A DNA stretch of 64,000 bases from Streptomyces sp. BV286 (GCF_019090165.1 NZ_JAHRIB010000098.1:1-64000); one strand, 5' to 3'. Shown: positions 1-8,803, counted from the stretch's first letter. Program-made: numbers and translations. The notes: a model not told the origin generated them from the letters alone.

Positions 1-70
1 GTGGGGGGTTGAGGGGGGGTGGTGCCTGTGGTGGCCGGGTGCGCGTTGTCCGTGGCGGGTCGCGCCGTTC

Positions 71-94
71 CCCGCGCCCCTTCCGGGGCGCGGG
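71..94. terminator. Hairpin terminator downstream of the RidA gene
   Basis: Two perfect 10-nt arms, CCCGCGCCCC and GGGGCGCGGG, flank a 4-nt loop just past the stop codon of the minus-strand RidA gene. The position and perfect stem suit a factor-independent terminator. There is no clear T-run, which is normal in Streptomyces. Confidence 0.6.
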
Positions 95-100
95 TGGGGC

Positions 101-514
101 TCAGTTGTCCAGTACCGCCAGCGCGTCGATCTCGACGAGGAGGCCCGCCGGGAGGCCCACGTACACCGTGGTGCGGGCGGCCGGCGGCGCGGTGAGGCCC
201 TGCTCCTCGAAGTACGTGTTGTAGATCGCGTTCATCTCGGCGAAGTGGTCGACGTCCGTGAGGTAGACGCGGATCATCATCGCGTCGTCCCAGGAGGCGC
301 CGCCCTCTTCCAGGATGGCCTTGACGTTGGCCAGCGTCTGGAGGGTCTGCTCGCGCAGGGTCGGTCCGGCGGGCGTCGGCGGCTGCCCCTCGACCGCGGG
401 CAGGAAGCCGACCTGGCCCGCGACCTGGAGGACGTTCCCCTTCCTGACGCCGTGCGAGAACCTCGCAGGCGGGGCGGTGTGGGTCTTCGGGGTGAGGGCG
501 GTCTTCTCGGTCAT
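101..514 (-). CDS. RidA family protein (enamine/imine deaminase)
   Basis: The 137-residue product has the length and sequence of the RidA/YjgF/UK114 family. It includes the arginine-bearing segment AARTTVYVGLP near residue 115 that binds the carboxylate of imine substrates. RidA proteins hydrolyse reactive enamines and imines such as 2-aminoacrylate released by PLP-dependent dehydratases. That fits the divergent PLP D-amino-acid deaminase gene at 2533. The ATG overlaps the stop of the upstream IclR gene as ATGA, so kinase, regulator and RidA form one translationally coupled minus-strand operon. Family assignment is firm; the link to the deaminase is inference from context. Confidence 0.9.
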   Translation of the reverse strand: MTEKTALTPKTHTAPPARFSHGVRKGNVLQVAGQVGFLPAVEGQPPTPAGPTLREQTLQTLANVKAILEEGGASWDDAMMIRVYLTDVDHFAEMNAIYNTYFEEQGLTAPPAARTTVYVGLPAGLLVEIDALAVLDN

Positions 515-1275
515 GAACTGGCTTCCTTCGTCGGGGTCCTGCCGGAGTACTCGCCGCTGATGGCGTCCGCCGTGCGGCGGACCAGCGGGAGGAGTGTGAG
601 GAGTTCGTCGGCGGTGACGACGACGTTCGGGGCGGAGACGGACATGGCCGCGACCGCCCGTCCGTCGGTGCCGCGGATGGGGGCGGCGACGCAGTTGATG
701 GACTCCTCGTGGCCCCCGAGGTCGGTGGCCCAGCCCTGCTCGCGCACCGTGTCCAGCTCCCGCAGGAAGGCGGGCGCGCTGGGTGTCGAACGGGACGTGT
801 ACATGGGGTAGTCGAGCTTGTCCGCGAGCGCGCGGCGTTCGGGCTCGGGCAGGTCGGCGAGGAGCAGCTTGGCGACGGCGGCGACCGTGATGGCGACGGG
901 CTTGCCGATCCGCGAGTACATGCGCACCGGGTAGCGGCTGTCGACCTTGTCGATGTAGAGGACCTCGCCGTCCTCGTGCACGGCGAGGTGGACGGTGTGG
1001 CCGCACTGCTCGTTGAGGCGTACGAGGTGGGGGTGGGCGATCTCGCGGACGTCCAGGTTCTCCACGGCCTCCTGGGCGAGTGCGAAGAGGCGGGCGCCCA
1101 GGCGGTAGCGCTGGTCGGACTGGCGGTAGACCAGGCCGTGTTCGTGGAGTGTGCGCAGGAGGCGCAGGGCGGTGGACTTGTGGACGCCGAGGCGGTCGGC
1201 GACCTGGCCGAGGTCTGCGGGGCCCTCCGCGAGGAGCGGCAGGATGCTCAGCGCGCGGTCGACGGTCTGGCTCAT
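511..1275 (-). CDS. IclR family transcriptional regulator
   Basis: The protein (about 254 residues from MSQTVDRALS) has an N-terminal winged helix (residues about 5-65, with VHKSTALRLLRTL as recognition segment) and a C-terminal IclR effector domain (VRLNEQCGHTVHLAV, INCVAAPI). I chose the ATG at 1275 because family members start at this point and because it overlaps the kinase stop codon as ATGA. Longer open sequence upstream lies inside the kinase gene. It probably controls its own operon and the divergent D-amino-acid genes through the inverted repeat at 2495-2511. The effector is unknown. Confidence 0.9.
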   Translation of the reverse strand: MSQTVDRALSILPLLAEGPADLGQVADRLGVHKSTALRLLRTLHEHGLVYRQSDQRYRLGARLFALAQEAVENLDVREIAHPHLVRLNEQCGHTVHLAVHEDGEVLYIDKVDSRYPVRMYSRIGKPVAITVAAVAKLLLADLPEPERRALADKLDYPMYTSRSTPSAPAFLRELDTVREQGWATDLGGHEESINCVAAPIRGTDGRAVAAMSVSAPNVVVTADELLTLLPLVRRTADAISGEYSGRTPTKEASS

Positions 1276-2393
1276 GGGGTGGGTACCTCCTCCTGGGCCC
1301 GGTCTGCGGCTTGCGTCCAGCCGGGGCCGAGTCGAAGTGTCCCCCACGCCTCGTCGTCCAGGGCCGCGAGCCGGTCGGCGTGGTCGCGGGAGGGCGGCGC
1401 GGCGAGGTCACCGGGGACGGTGAGCGCGGCGGCGGCCATGAGGTGGCCGTGGCGCAGGCGGTCCCGGACGGGCAGTCCGCGCAGGGTGGCGGAGAGGAAT
1501 CCGGCGGCGAAGGCGTCGCCGGCGCCGACGGCCGCGACGACGTCCACGCGGAGGGCGGGCACGAAGGTGACGACGTCGACGACGTCCTCGGCGTCGTCGC
1601 CGAAGTCGGCCCGGTCGCGCACCCGCTCGTGGACGACTGCTCCGCCCCTGCCGTGCTTCACGACCAGGACGTCCGGCTCGGGCAGCGCCTCCCGGACGGC
1701 GGCCGCGCCGCGCAGCCCCCACGCGGCCCGGGCCTCGTCGTCCCCGACGAACACGATGTCGGCGCCGCGAGCGAGGTCCAGCAGGACGCGGGGCCCCTCG
1801 GGGGTGTCCCACAGTCCGGGGCGGTGGTTGACGTCGAAGGAGACGAGCGGGCGTCCGGGGCGGCGCGCGGTCAGCTCGCGCAGCAGACGGAGGCAGCCGT
1901 CGGAGAGGGCCGCCGTGATGCCGGAGAGGTGCAGGACGCGCCCCGAGCGGAGGGCGGCCCGGTCGACGGTGTCCGTCGCCATCGCCGAGGCCGCCGATCC
2001 CGTGCGGTAGTAGGCCACTTCGTGGGCGTCGGTGGCCCGGTCGCCCGCCGTGCGGAAGTAGATGCCGGTGGGGCGGGCGGGGTCGCGTCGTACGGCGGAG
2101 GTGTCGACGCCGTACGACGCGATCGTCTCGGCCAGGTGGTCGCCGAAGCCGTCGGCGCCGACGCGGCTGACCCACTTCGCGGTGTGGCCGGCGGCGGCGA
2201 GGACACACGCCACGTTGGACTCCGCGCCGCCGATCGCCCGCTCGAACGACGGCACGTCGGCCAGGCGGCCCGGGCGGGAGGGGAGGAACGTGACCATGGA
2301 CTCGCCGAGCGTGACGACCTCCACGGCGGCCACGGCGGCCGGTGGGCGCGTGGGGTCGTGTTCGGGGCCGACGGGCGGTCCGGTGGGGGTCAC
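1272..2393 (-). CDS. PfkB-family carbohydrate kinase (2-keto-3-deoxygluconate kinase-like)
   Basis: This 373-residue ribokinase-like protein has the opening LGESMVTFLP near residue 30, the substrate motif GGAESNVACVLAAAG, and the C-terminal signature VGAGDAFAAGFL with the catalytic Asp and anion hole. It resembles 2-dehydro-3-deoxygluconate kinases, but the true sugar cannot be read from the sequence. It is the first gene of the minus-strand operon and overlaps the IclR start by 4 nt. A GTG start at 2393 is preceded by GAGGAG. A shorter start near residue 24 (VEVVTLGE) is also possible, because the first 20 residues are Pro-rich and not family-like. Confidence 0.85.
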   Translation of the reverse strand: MTPTGPPVGPEHDPTRPPAAVAAVEVVTLGESMVTFLPSRPGRLADVPSFERAIGGAESNVACVLAAAGHTAKWVSRVGADGFGDHLAETIASYGVDTSAVRRDPARPTGIYFRTAGDRATDAHEVAYYRTGSAASAMATDTVDRAALRSGRVLHLSGITAALSDGCLRLLRELTARRPGRPLVSFDVNHRPGLWDTPEGPRVLLDLARGADIVFVGDDEARAAWGLRGAAAVREALPEPDVLVVKHGRGGAVVHERVRDRADFGDDAEDVVDVVTFVPALRVDVVAAVGAGDAFAAGFLSATLRGLPVRDRLRHGHLMAAAALTVPGDLAAPPSRDHADRLAALDDEAWGTLRLGPGWTQAADRAQEEVPTP

Positions 2394-2494
2394 GATGGTG
2401 GAGGCTCCTCGTCGCTGCGGTGGGGGCCGGGCGGCTCCGTTGACCCGGCGTTGGCCGAGATGTTAGACAGCAGTAAGCGCGATACGCAATGACT

Positions 2495-2511
2495 GTTGCA
2501 GAGAGTGCAAC
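2495..2511. promoter_or_regulatory. Inverted repeat, candidate IclR operator
   Basis: GTTGCA, 5 nt, TGCAAC: a perfect 6-bp inverted repeat in the 139-bp divergent region, 22 nt before the ATG of the plus-strand PLP enzyme gene. IclR-type regulators bind short palindromes of about 12-15 bp, and the regulator gene is in the divergent operon. The role is inferred. Confidence 0.5.
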
Positions 2512-2532
2512 GGCCCTTATCTGGGAGGCTTC

Positions 2533-3828
2533 ATGGCCGCCGATCCCGTCTCCGCCACCGCCGCGGAGCGTCTCGCCGCGCTCGCGGACGAACGTGTCGA
2601 CCACCGCTTCAAGGGCCTCCCGCCGGACGCCGACGGCCTGACCGTGGGCGAGCTGGCCGCCCAGCGGCGCAACCTGTTCAGCGGCGGGTTCACCACACCG
2701 GTACTCGCCCTCTCCGCCGAGCGCCTGGAGCACAACCTGCGGCTCATGGAGACGTACGCGACCCGTCACGGCCTCGCCTTCGCCCCGCACGGCAAGACCT
2801 CGATGGCCCCCCAGCTCTTCCAGCGGCAGATCGAGCACGGCGCCTGGGGCATCACGCTCGCCGTGCCCCACCAGGTGCGGGTGGCCCGGGCCTTCGGCGT
2901 CCGGCGCGTCTTCCTGGCCAACGAGCTGGTGGACCCGGCCGCCCTCGCCTGGATCTCCGCGGAACTCGCCGCCGACCCCGCCTTCCGCTTCGTCTGCTAC
3001 GTCGACTCCGTGCGCGGCGTCGCGCTGATGGACGCCGCGCTGCGCGGCACGACCCGCCCGGTGGACGTCGTCGTCGAACTGGCCGCGGGCGACGGCGCCC
3101 GGACCGGCGTACGGACCGAGGAAGAGTGCGCGGCGGTCGCGGACGCCGTGGCGGCCGTGGACACCCTGCGGCTGGTGGGCGTCGCGGGGTACGAGGGCGA
3201 GGTGCCGGACGCCGACCCGCAGCGGGTGCGCGCGTGGCTGCGCAGGCTCACCGCCCTGGCCGCGGACTTCGACAAGGCGGGCCGCTTCTCCTCGGCCGGC
3301 CCGGACGGGATCGTGGTGAGCGCGGGCGGCAGCGCCTGGTTCGACGCGGTGGCCGACGTCTTCGCCGAGCTGCCCGAACTGTCGCTGCCCGTCTGCAAGT
3401 TGCTGCGTTCGGGGGCGTACGTATCGCACGACGACGGCCACTACCGCGAGGTGACCCCCTTCACCCGGGTCCCCGAGGAGGGCACCCTGCACCCCGCCTT
3501 CCGCCTCTGGGCGCAGGTCGTCTCCCGCCCGTCGCCCGAGCAGGCCTTCGCCAACGCGGGCAAGCGCGACGCGGCGTACGACCTGGACCTGCCGGAGGTC
3601 CAGGTGGTCCGGGCGGACTCCGCGTACCGCCCGGCGGACGGCATCACGGTCACCGGGCTCTCCGACCAGCACACCTGGCTCCGGACGCCCGCGGACAGCG
3701 GCCTGGAGGTCGGCGACTGGGTGGGCATGGGCCTCTCGCACCCCTGCACGTCCTTCGACAAGTGGCAGCTGATCCCGGTGGTGGAGCAGGACGGCACGGT
3801 CGTCGACTACATCCGCACCTACTTCTAG
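2533..3828 (+). CDS. Fold-type III PLP enzyme: D-amino-acid deaminase / D-threonine aldolase-like
   Basis: The 431-residue protein belongs to the alanine-racemase-fold D-threonine aldolase / D-serine dehydratase superfamily. The PLP lysine lies in FAPHGKTSMAP near residue 86. The C-terminal domain has DQHTWLR and SHPCTSFDKW, whose His and Cys match the metal-binding pair of eukaryotic D-serine dehydratase. The natural reaction is probably PLP-dependent deamination or retro-aldol cleavage of a D-amino acid in the cytosol. The next gene, 9 nt downstream, encodes an N-acyl-D-amino-acid deacylase that would feed it free D-amino acids. The ATG follows GGGAGG (2521-2526). Substrate specificity is not resolved. 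Confidence 0.85.
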   Translation: MAADPVSATAAERLAALADERVDHRFKGLPPDADGLTVGELAAQRRNLFSGGFTTPVLALSAERLEHNLRLMETYATRHGLAFAPHGKTSMAPQLFQRQIEHGAWGITLAVPHQVRVARAFGVRRVFLANELVDPAALAWISAELAADPAFRFVCYVDSVRGVALMDAALRGTTRPVDVVVELAAGDGARTGVRTEEECAAVADAVAAVDTLRLVGVAGYEGEVPDADPQRVRAWLRRLTALAADFDKAGRFSSAGPDGIVVSAGGSAWFDAVADVFAELPELSLPVCKLLRSGAYVSHDDGHYREVTPFTRVPEEGTLHPAFRLWAQVVSRPSPEQAFANAGKRDAAYDLDLPEVQVVRADSAYRPADGITVTGLSDQHTWLRTPADSGLEVGDWVGMGLSHPCTSFDKWQLIPVVEQDGTVVDYIRTYF

Positions 3829-3837
3829 GAGCCCGCC

Positions 3838-5463
3838 ATGATGGATCTCGTCATCCGGGACGTGGACGTCGTCGACGGCAGCGGAGGCCCCTCCTACCGC
3901 GCCGACGTGGGCATCGAGCGCGGCAGGATCACGACCGTCGTCCAGGAGGCCGCGGCGGCCGGCTGTCTGCGGCCCGTCGCCCGCCGCGTCCTGGACGCCG
4001 AGGGCCTCGTCCTGGCGCCGGGCTTCATCGACATGCACGCCCACAGCGACCTCGCCCTGCTGCGGGACCCGGACCACAGCGCCAAGGCCGCGCAGGGCGT
4101 CACACTGGAGGTTCTCGGCCAGGACGGGCTGTCGTACGCGCCGGTGGACGACCGCACGCTCGCGGAGGTCCGCAGGTCGATCACCGGCTGGAACGGCGAC
4201 GGCGACGACATCGACTTCACCTGGCGCTCGGTGGGCGAGTACCTGGACCGCCTGGACCACGGCTTCGACGGCGAGGGCATCGCCGTGAACGCCGCCTATC
4301 TCGTCCCCCAGGGCACGGTGCGCATGCTGGCCGTCGGCTGGGACGACCGCGAGGCGACCCCCCGGGAGCTGGACCGGATGCGGCAGCTGGTCGCCGACGG
4401 CCTGCGGGAGGGCGCGGTCGGCATGTCGTCGGGGCTCACCTACACACCCGGCATGTACGCCAAGGACGCCGAACTCACCGAACTGTGCCGGGTGGTGGCG
4501 CAGCACGGCGGCTACTACTGCCCGCACCACCGCTCGTACGGCGCCGGCGCCCTCGACGCGTACCGGGAGATGGTGGACCTGACCCGCGAGGCGGGCTGCC
4601 CGCTCCATCTCGCCCACGCCACCATGAACTTCGGCGTGAACAAGGGCCGGGGGCCGGACCTGCTGGCGCTCCTCGACGAGGCACTCGCCGACGGGGCGGA
4701 CATCAGCCTGGACACGTATCCGTACACCCCCGGCTGTACGACTCTCGTGGCGATGCTGCCCAGTTGGGCGGGCGAGGGCGGGCCGGAGGCGGTCCTCGCC
4801 CGCCTGAGGGACGAGGCGACGGCCGAGCGGATCCGCCACCACATGGAGGTCGTCGGCGCGGACGGCTGCCACGGCGTGCCCATCGAATGGGACACCATCG
4901 AGATCTCGGGGGTGAGCGACCCGGCGCTCGCGTCGTACGTGGGCCGGACGGTCCGGCAGTCGGCCGACGCGCGCGGCGAGACACCCTGGACCACCGCCCG
5001 CCGCCTGCTCCTCGACGACGGTCTCGGCCCGACGATCCTGCAGCACGTGGGGCACGAGGAGAACGTGCGGGCGATCATGCGGCACCGCGTCCACACCGGC
5101 GGCTCCGACGGCATCCTGCGCGGCGCCAAGCCGCACCCGCGCGCGTACGGCACGTTCCCGCAGTATCTCGGCCGGTACGTGAGGGAGTTGGGTGTCCTGA
5201 GCCTGGAGGAGTGCGTCGCCCATCTGACGTCGAGGCCGGCCCGCCGCCTCCGGCTGCCCGACCGCGGTCTGGTCCGCGAGGGCTACCGCGCCGACCTGGT
5301 CCTCTTCGACCCGCGGACGGTCGCCGCGGGCTCGACGTTCGACGCTCCCCGTACGCTCCCGACCGGTATCCCGCACGTCCTGATCGACGGCCGTTTCGTC
5401 ATCGAGGACGGCCGCCGGACGGACGTGCTGGCGGGACGGGCGGTCCGCCGGAGCACCGGCTGA
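3838..5463 (+). CDS. N-acyl-D-amino-acid deacylase (amidohydrolase family)
   Basis: The 541-residue protein is a D-aminoacylase of the amidohydrolase superfamily. The N-terminal metal motif FIDMHAHSDL is near residue 62, with histidines in CPHHRSYG (about 225) and LHLAHATMN (about 258), and the late Asp in HTGGSDGILRG (about 425). It hydrolyses N-acylated D-amino acids to fatty acid or acetate plus the free D-amino acid. AGGAG overlaps the upstream stop codon, so the gene is coupled to the PLP enzyme. Two adjacent ATG codons (3838, 3841) could serve as start. Together the pair makes a short D-amino-acid catabolic route. Confidence 0.9.
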   Translation: MMDLVIRDVDVVDGSGGPSYRADVGIERGRITTVVQEAAAAGCLRPVARRVLDAEGLVLAPGFIDMHAHSDLALLRDPDHSAKAAQGVTLEVLGQDGLSYAPVDDRTLAEVRRSITGWNGDGDDIDFTWRSVGEYLDRLDHGFDGEGIAVNAAYLVPQGTVRMLAVGWDDREATPRELDRMRQLVADGLREGAVGMSSGLTYTPGMYAKDAELTELCRVVAQHGGYYCPHHRSYGAGALDAYREMVDLTREAGCPLHLAHATMNFGVNKGRGPDLLALLDEALADGADISLDTYPYTPGCTTLVAMLPSWAGEGGPEAVLARLRDEATAERIRHHMEVVGADGCHGVPIEWDTIEISGVSDPALASYVGRTVRQSADARGETPWTTARRLLLDDGLGPTILQHVGHEENVRAIMRHRVHTGGSDGILRGAKPHPRAYGTFPQYLGRYVRELGVLSLEECVAHLTSRPARRLRLPDRGLVREGYRADLVLFDPRTVAAGSTFDAPRTLPTGIPHVLIDGRFVIEDGRRTDVLAGRAVRRSTG

Positions 5464-5492
5464 CCGCCCGCCGCCGGGGCGCTACCGGACGG

Positions 5493-6344
5493 TCACGACT
5501 TGGGCAGGGTGCATCCGCTCGCGTCGAGGTCGAGCTTGCTGTCGAGCCCGAAGCAGGCGGGGATCTGGTAGGTCTGCTGCCCGTAGTTGATGCCCGCGCG
5601 GACGGTGACGTTGCCGCTCTGGTCGACCTCGCAGGGGTTGTTGTCGGTGCAGCGCCCGCCGTCCTCGTTGCCGGTGTTGTTGACGGCGACGACGTTGCCG
5701 GTGGCGTTGTCGATCACGGGTGAGCCCGAGGTGCCTCCGATGGTCCGGCAGGCGGAGGTGTAGCGGACCGAGTCCTTCCAGGTCCAGCTGCCCTCCTTGA
5801 GGCGGTGGGCGAAGCCGTCGATGCTGCAGGCGTAGGTGCGCTTCCAGTAGCCGGAGACGACGGTGATGGCCCGGCCGGCCACGGGGTGGGTGTCGTCGAG
5901 CGTCAGCGGACTGATGCCGTACGAGCTTCTGATCTGCCCGTACGTGGTGGTGAGCTGGTAGAGCGAGACGTCCGTGTCGGTCATGGTGGCGTACGCGATC
6001 TTGCTGGCGCGCAGGGTGGCGACTCTCGTGCCCGCGGAGTTGAGCAGGCCGAAGGTGCGGCTGGAGGGCTGGTCGACGACGACCTCGCCGGGCCCGGGGA
6101 AGCCGGACTCCAGGCAGTGGCCGTTCGACATCACCAGCGCCGGGTCGTTGTCCTCCGAGTCCGGCAGGCGCACGACGGAGCCGGAGCAGTTGCTGAGCGA
6201 GACGGTGCCGGCGAAGGTGACGGCCTGGACGGCGGCGGGTGCCTTGGTGCCGGTGGAGGTCTCCGTGGCGGCGACCGCCGGTGCTGCCAGGCCCGTCCCT
6301 GTGATCATCAGGGCTCCGAGCGCGGCAAGGAGAGGCTTCTTCAT
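5493..6344 (-). CDS. Secreted trypsin-like serine protease
   Basis: The product starts MKKPLLAALGALMITG with a Sec signal peptide (cleavage after about residue 27, AVAATE). It is a chymotrypsin-fold protease: catalytic His in VMSNGHCLE, Asp in TMTDTDVSLYQL, and Ser in GGTSGSPVIDN. Cysteines near the active site suggest disulfides in an extracellular enzyme. I chose the ATG at 6344, preceded by AGAGGGGA, over longer frames because it gives a complete signal peptide. Mature length is about 255 residues. The gene is transcribed alone, divergent from the aminotransferase. Substrate unknown. Confidence 0.88.
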   Translation of the reverse strand: MKKPLLAALGALMITGTGLAAPAVAATETSTGTKAPAAVQAVTFAGTVSLSNCSGSVVRLPDSEDNDPALVMSNGHCLESGFPGPGEVVVDQPSSRTFGLLNSAGTRVATLRASKIAYATMTDTDVSLYQLTTTYGQIRSSYGISPLTLDDTHPVAGRAITVVSGYWKRTYACSIDGFAHRLKEGSWTWKDSVRYTSACRTIGGTSGSPVIDNATGNVVAVNNTGNEDGGRCTDNNPCEVDQSGNVTVRAGINYGQQTYQIPACFGLDSKLDLDASGCTLPKS

Positions 6345-6724
6345 GTGGGGGTCCCCTCTTGCGACGTGAGCGACCGGAGGTCTTCCGGCCACTTTCCGTT
6401 TTTGTCATGCGCATTCTGAAGGGACGGGATCCGGCGGACAAGGAGCTGAATCAAGCCGCCCCCGGACCGGTCACCCGCCGGGCGGTACACGCCCGGCGGA
6501 CCGGGGGCCCCGCACTTCCCCCGCGCCGCCGCACACCCGGCGTATCCACCCCTCACCCGGCCCCCGCCACGAAATCCCCGTTCACCACGGCGAGTTGCGG
6601 GGACGGACACGGGCGGCGGGAGGGGCGCGCCCGGCAGTCGGGGGCGGATATCACCCGGATCACCCCGTCTCACGTGGTGGGAAACACGCCGCGGGAGGCG
6701 TTACCCGGCCGTAAGCTCACGGGC
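6345..6724. promoter_or_regulatory. Divergent intergenic region with hairpin
   Basis: These 380 bp separate the protease and aminotransferase starts and must hold both promoters. The only strong structure is a perfect 10-bp inverted repeat (6475-6484 and 6490-6499, loop GTACA). I see no convincing gene and no clear -10/-35 pair. Confidence 0.4.
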
Positions 6725-7936
6725 ATGCAGGTGATCCAGTCGACGAAGCTCGCCAACGTCTGTTACGAGATCCGGGGCCCGGTGCTCGAGGAGGCGATGC
6801 GGCTGGAAGCGGCGGGCCATCGGATCCTCAAGCTGAACACCGGGAATCCGGCCGCGTTCGGCTTCGAGTGCCCGCCGGAGATCCTGGAGGACATCCTCCG
6901 CAACGTCTCCTCGGCGCACGGCTACGGAGACGCGAAGGGCCTCCTCGCGGCGCGCCGGGCCGTGGTCATGCACAACCAGACCCTCGGCATCGAGACGGAC
7001 GTCGAGCACGTCTTCATCGGCAACGGCGTGTCCGAGCTGATCGTGATGGCCATGCAGGGCCTGCTGGACGACGGCGACGAGGTGCTCGTACCGGCGCCGG
7101 ACTACCCGCTGTGGACCGCCGCCGTCTCCCTCTCCGGCGGCACGGCCGTGCACTACCGCTGCGACGAGCAGTCCGACTGGATGCCCGATCTCGCCGACGT
7201 GGAGCGGAAGGTCACCGACCGCACCAAGGCGATCGTGATCATCAACCCGAACAACCCGACGGGCGCGGTCTACGACGAGGCGATGCTGCGGGGACTCACC
7301 GACATCGCCCGCCGTCACAACCTGCTGGTCTGCTCCGACGAGATCTACGACAAGATCCTCTACGACGAGGTCACGCACACGCCGACCGCCAAGGTCGCCC
7401 CGGACCTGCTGACGCTCACCTTCAACGGCATGTCGAAGGCGTACCGCGTGGCGGGGTACCGGGTGGGCTGGATGTCGATCTCGGGGCCCCGGGCGCACGC
7501 CGACTCCTACATCGAGGGGCTGACGGTCCTCGCGAACATGCGGCTGTGCGCGAACATGCCCGGCCAGCACGGCGTGGTCGCCGCCCTCAGCGGCCGGCAG
7601 ACGATCAACGACCTCGTCCTGCCCGGCGGGCGGCTGCGCGAGCAGCGGGACGTGGCGCACAAGCTGCTGACCCAGATCCCGGGCGTGACCTGCGTGAAGC
7701 CGAAGGGGGCGCTCTACCTCTTCCCCCGCCTCGACCCGAAGGTCTTCAAGATCAAGGACGACCGGCGGATGGTGCTGGACCTGCTGCGCACCGAGAAGAT
7801 CATGGTGGTGCAGGGGACGGGGTTCAACTGGCCGGAACCGGACCACTTCCGGGTGGTCACCCTGCCCACGGCCCGGGACCTGACCGACGCGGTGACGCGG
7901 ATCGGGAACTTCCTGGACGGGTACGGGCAGCGCTGA
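6725..7936 (+). CDS. PLP-dependent aminotransferase, AlaT-like (class I/II)
   Basis: The 403-residue fold-type I aminotransferase shows NPNNPTGAVYDE (PLP-ring Asn), SDEIYDKILYD (Asp/Tyr), the PLP-lysine segment FNGMSKAYRVAGYR, and a C-terminal arginine in DHFRVVTLP that would bind the substrate carboxylate. Length and sequence resemble AlaT-type enzymes that make alanine or valine from pyruvate or 2-ketoisovalerate. The ATG at 6725 begins MQVIQSTKLANVCYEIRGP, typical of this family; a longer open frame upstream is non-coding. It is monocistronic and cytosolic. Confidence 0.9.
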   Translation: MQVIQSTKLANVCYEIRGPVLEEAMRLEAAGHRILKLNTGNPAAFGFECPPEILEDILRNVSSAHGYGDAKGLLAARRAVVMHNQTLGIETDVEHVFIGNGVSELIVMAMQGLLDDGDEVLVPAPDYPLWTAAVSLSGGTAVHYRCDEQSDWMPDLADVERKVTDRTKAIVIINPNNPTGAVYDEAMLRGLTDIARRHNLLVCSDEIYDKILYDEVTHTPTAKVAPDLLTLTFNGMSKAYRVAGYRVGWMSISGPRAHADSYIEGLTVLANMRLCANMPGQHGVVAALSGRQTINDLVLPGGRLREQRDVAHKLLTQIPGVTCVKPKGALYLFPRLDPKVFKIKDDRRMVLDLLRTEKIMVVQGTGFNWPEPDHFRVVTLPTARDLTDAVTRIGNFLDGYGQR

Positions 7937-8024
7937 CACCCCGACCACACCCCGGGGCGCCCCGACCGGGCGTGACGGTCACCCTTCGCGGTCGGACGAG
8001 TCCCTTTTCCGAAGCCGCTCAACT

Positions 8025-8039
8025 TTAGACGAGATCTAA
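8025..8039. promoter_or_regulatory. Inverted repeat in the promoter of the 8081 gene
   Basis: TTAGA, 5 nt, TCTAA is a perfect inverted repeat. A -10-like TAGGAT follows at 8042-8047, about 34 nt before the ATG at 8081. The palindrome would sit in the -35/-10 spacer, where a repressor could act. The regulator is unknown. Confidence 0.4.
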
Positions 8040-8080
8040 GCTAGGATGGCGTCCTGTCAGAGCACAGGAGGCCATCTCCC

Positions 8081-8494
8081 ATGTACGAACCGATCCGCAC
8101 CAAGTCGGTCCACACGGTGGCCGGCACCGCCGACTTCCCCCACCGGTCGCGCGAGGAGGAGCTGGACATCCAGCTCGCCGGTCACCTGGCGGCACTGCTC
8201 GCGGTCACGGACGAGCTCCGTGAACTCGAACCGTCCGCCGAGCTCGACACCGCCGCCGAGCGGCTGACCGAGCGGGTGACCCACCTGCGCGGAGGCCGCC
8301 CGCCCCTGCGTGCGGCCATCACCGCCGGCCGCGAACCGCGTCCCGCCGCGCGCCACCGACGGGCGCACGCGCTCGCCGGCCGCGCCCTCGTCGTCGCCGC
8401 GTCCCGCGCGGACACGGCATCCGCGATCCTCGCCGCCGAGCGCATGGACGCGCACGCGGCGGCCGCCGGGACACCCGCCCTCACCTCCCGCTGA
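8081..8494 (+). CDS. Conserved hypothetical protein, 137 aa
   Basis: I do not recognise a family. The protein is Ala/Arg-rich and predicted largely helical, with an acidic N-terminal half (REEELDIQLAGHLAALLAV; ELRELEPSAELD) and a basic middle (AAITAGREPRPAARHRRAH). It has no signal peptide or membrane span, so it is probably cytosolic. The ATG follows a strong ACAGGAGG site. Two hairpins follow the stop codon, so it seems monocistronic. The promoter carries an unusually AT-rich palindrome for this genome. Confidence 0.7.
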   Translation: MYEPIRTKSVHTVAGTADFPHRSREEELDIQLAGHLAALLAVTDELRELEPSAELDTAAERLTERVTHLRGGRPPLRAAITAGREPRPAARHRRAHALAGRALVVAASRADTASAILAAERMDAHAAAAGTPALTSR

Positions 8495-8497
8495 GCC

Positions 8498-8518
8498 CGC
8501 GGGCTCCCGGAGCCCGCG
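8498..8518. terminator. Hairpin terminator after the 8081 gene
   Basis: CGCGGGCTCC and GGAGCCCGCG are perfect 10-nt arms around a single base, beginning 4 nt after the TGA. In RNA this would fold with a loop of about 7 nt. Confidence 0.55.
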
Positions 8519-8536
8519 TGCCTCCCCCCGATCGGC

Positions 8537-8574
8537 CCCGGTCCGCGCGCACCCGCAGCGACGCGCGGACCGGG
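8537..8574. terminator. Second hairpin terminator before the TelA operon
   Basis: Perfect 13-bp arms (8537-8549 and 8562-8574) enclose a 12-nt loop. With the hairpin at 8498 it forms a double terminator that insulates the downstream operon. The rest of 8575-8803 shows nothing recognisable beyond what must be the operon promoter. Confidence 0.55.
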
Positions 8575-8803
8575 CGCCACGCATTCCGCCACAAGCGGTG
8601 CCGGACCCGCGGACCGGCGTGACCGCTCGCCCCCGCACACGCGGAGCCGCACAGGTCACGGCCCCGCGCGCCCCAGGTGCCACCCGATCCGGAGCGGCCC
8701 GCGACCGGAGACCGCGACTCCGGTTGCGTACTGGGATCGGGTCGTCACCCCCTGTTCATCCGGAACGGCGAGGAACGTTGGATTCCGGGAGCACTCTCCG
8801 GGT

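Noticed and set aside
1408..5376. Very long minus-strand open frame (over 1300 codons)
   Set aside because: It is antisense to the PLP enzyme and deacylase genes, with Arg/Pro/Val/His-rich shadow composition typical of high-GC DNA. The plus-strand genes show clear motifs.
8498..8574. Riboswitch or small RNA between 8494 and 8804
   Set aside because: The two hairpins are simple perfect stems directly after a stop codon, better explained as tandem terminators.
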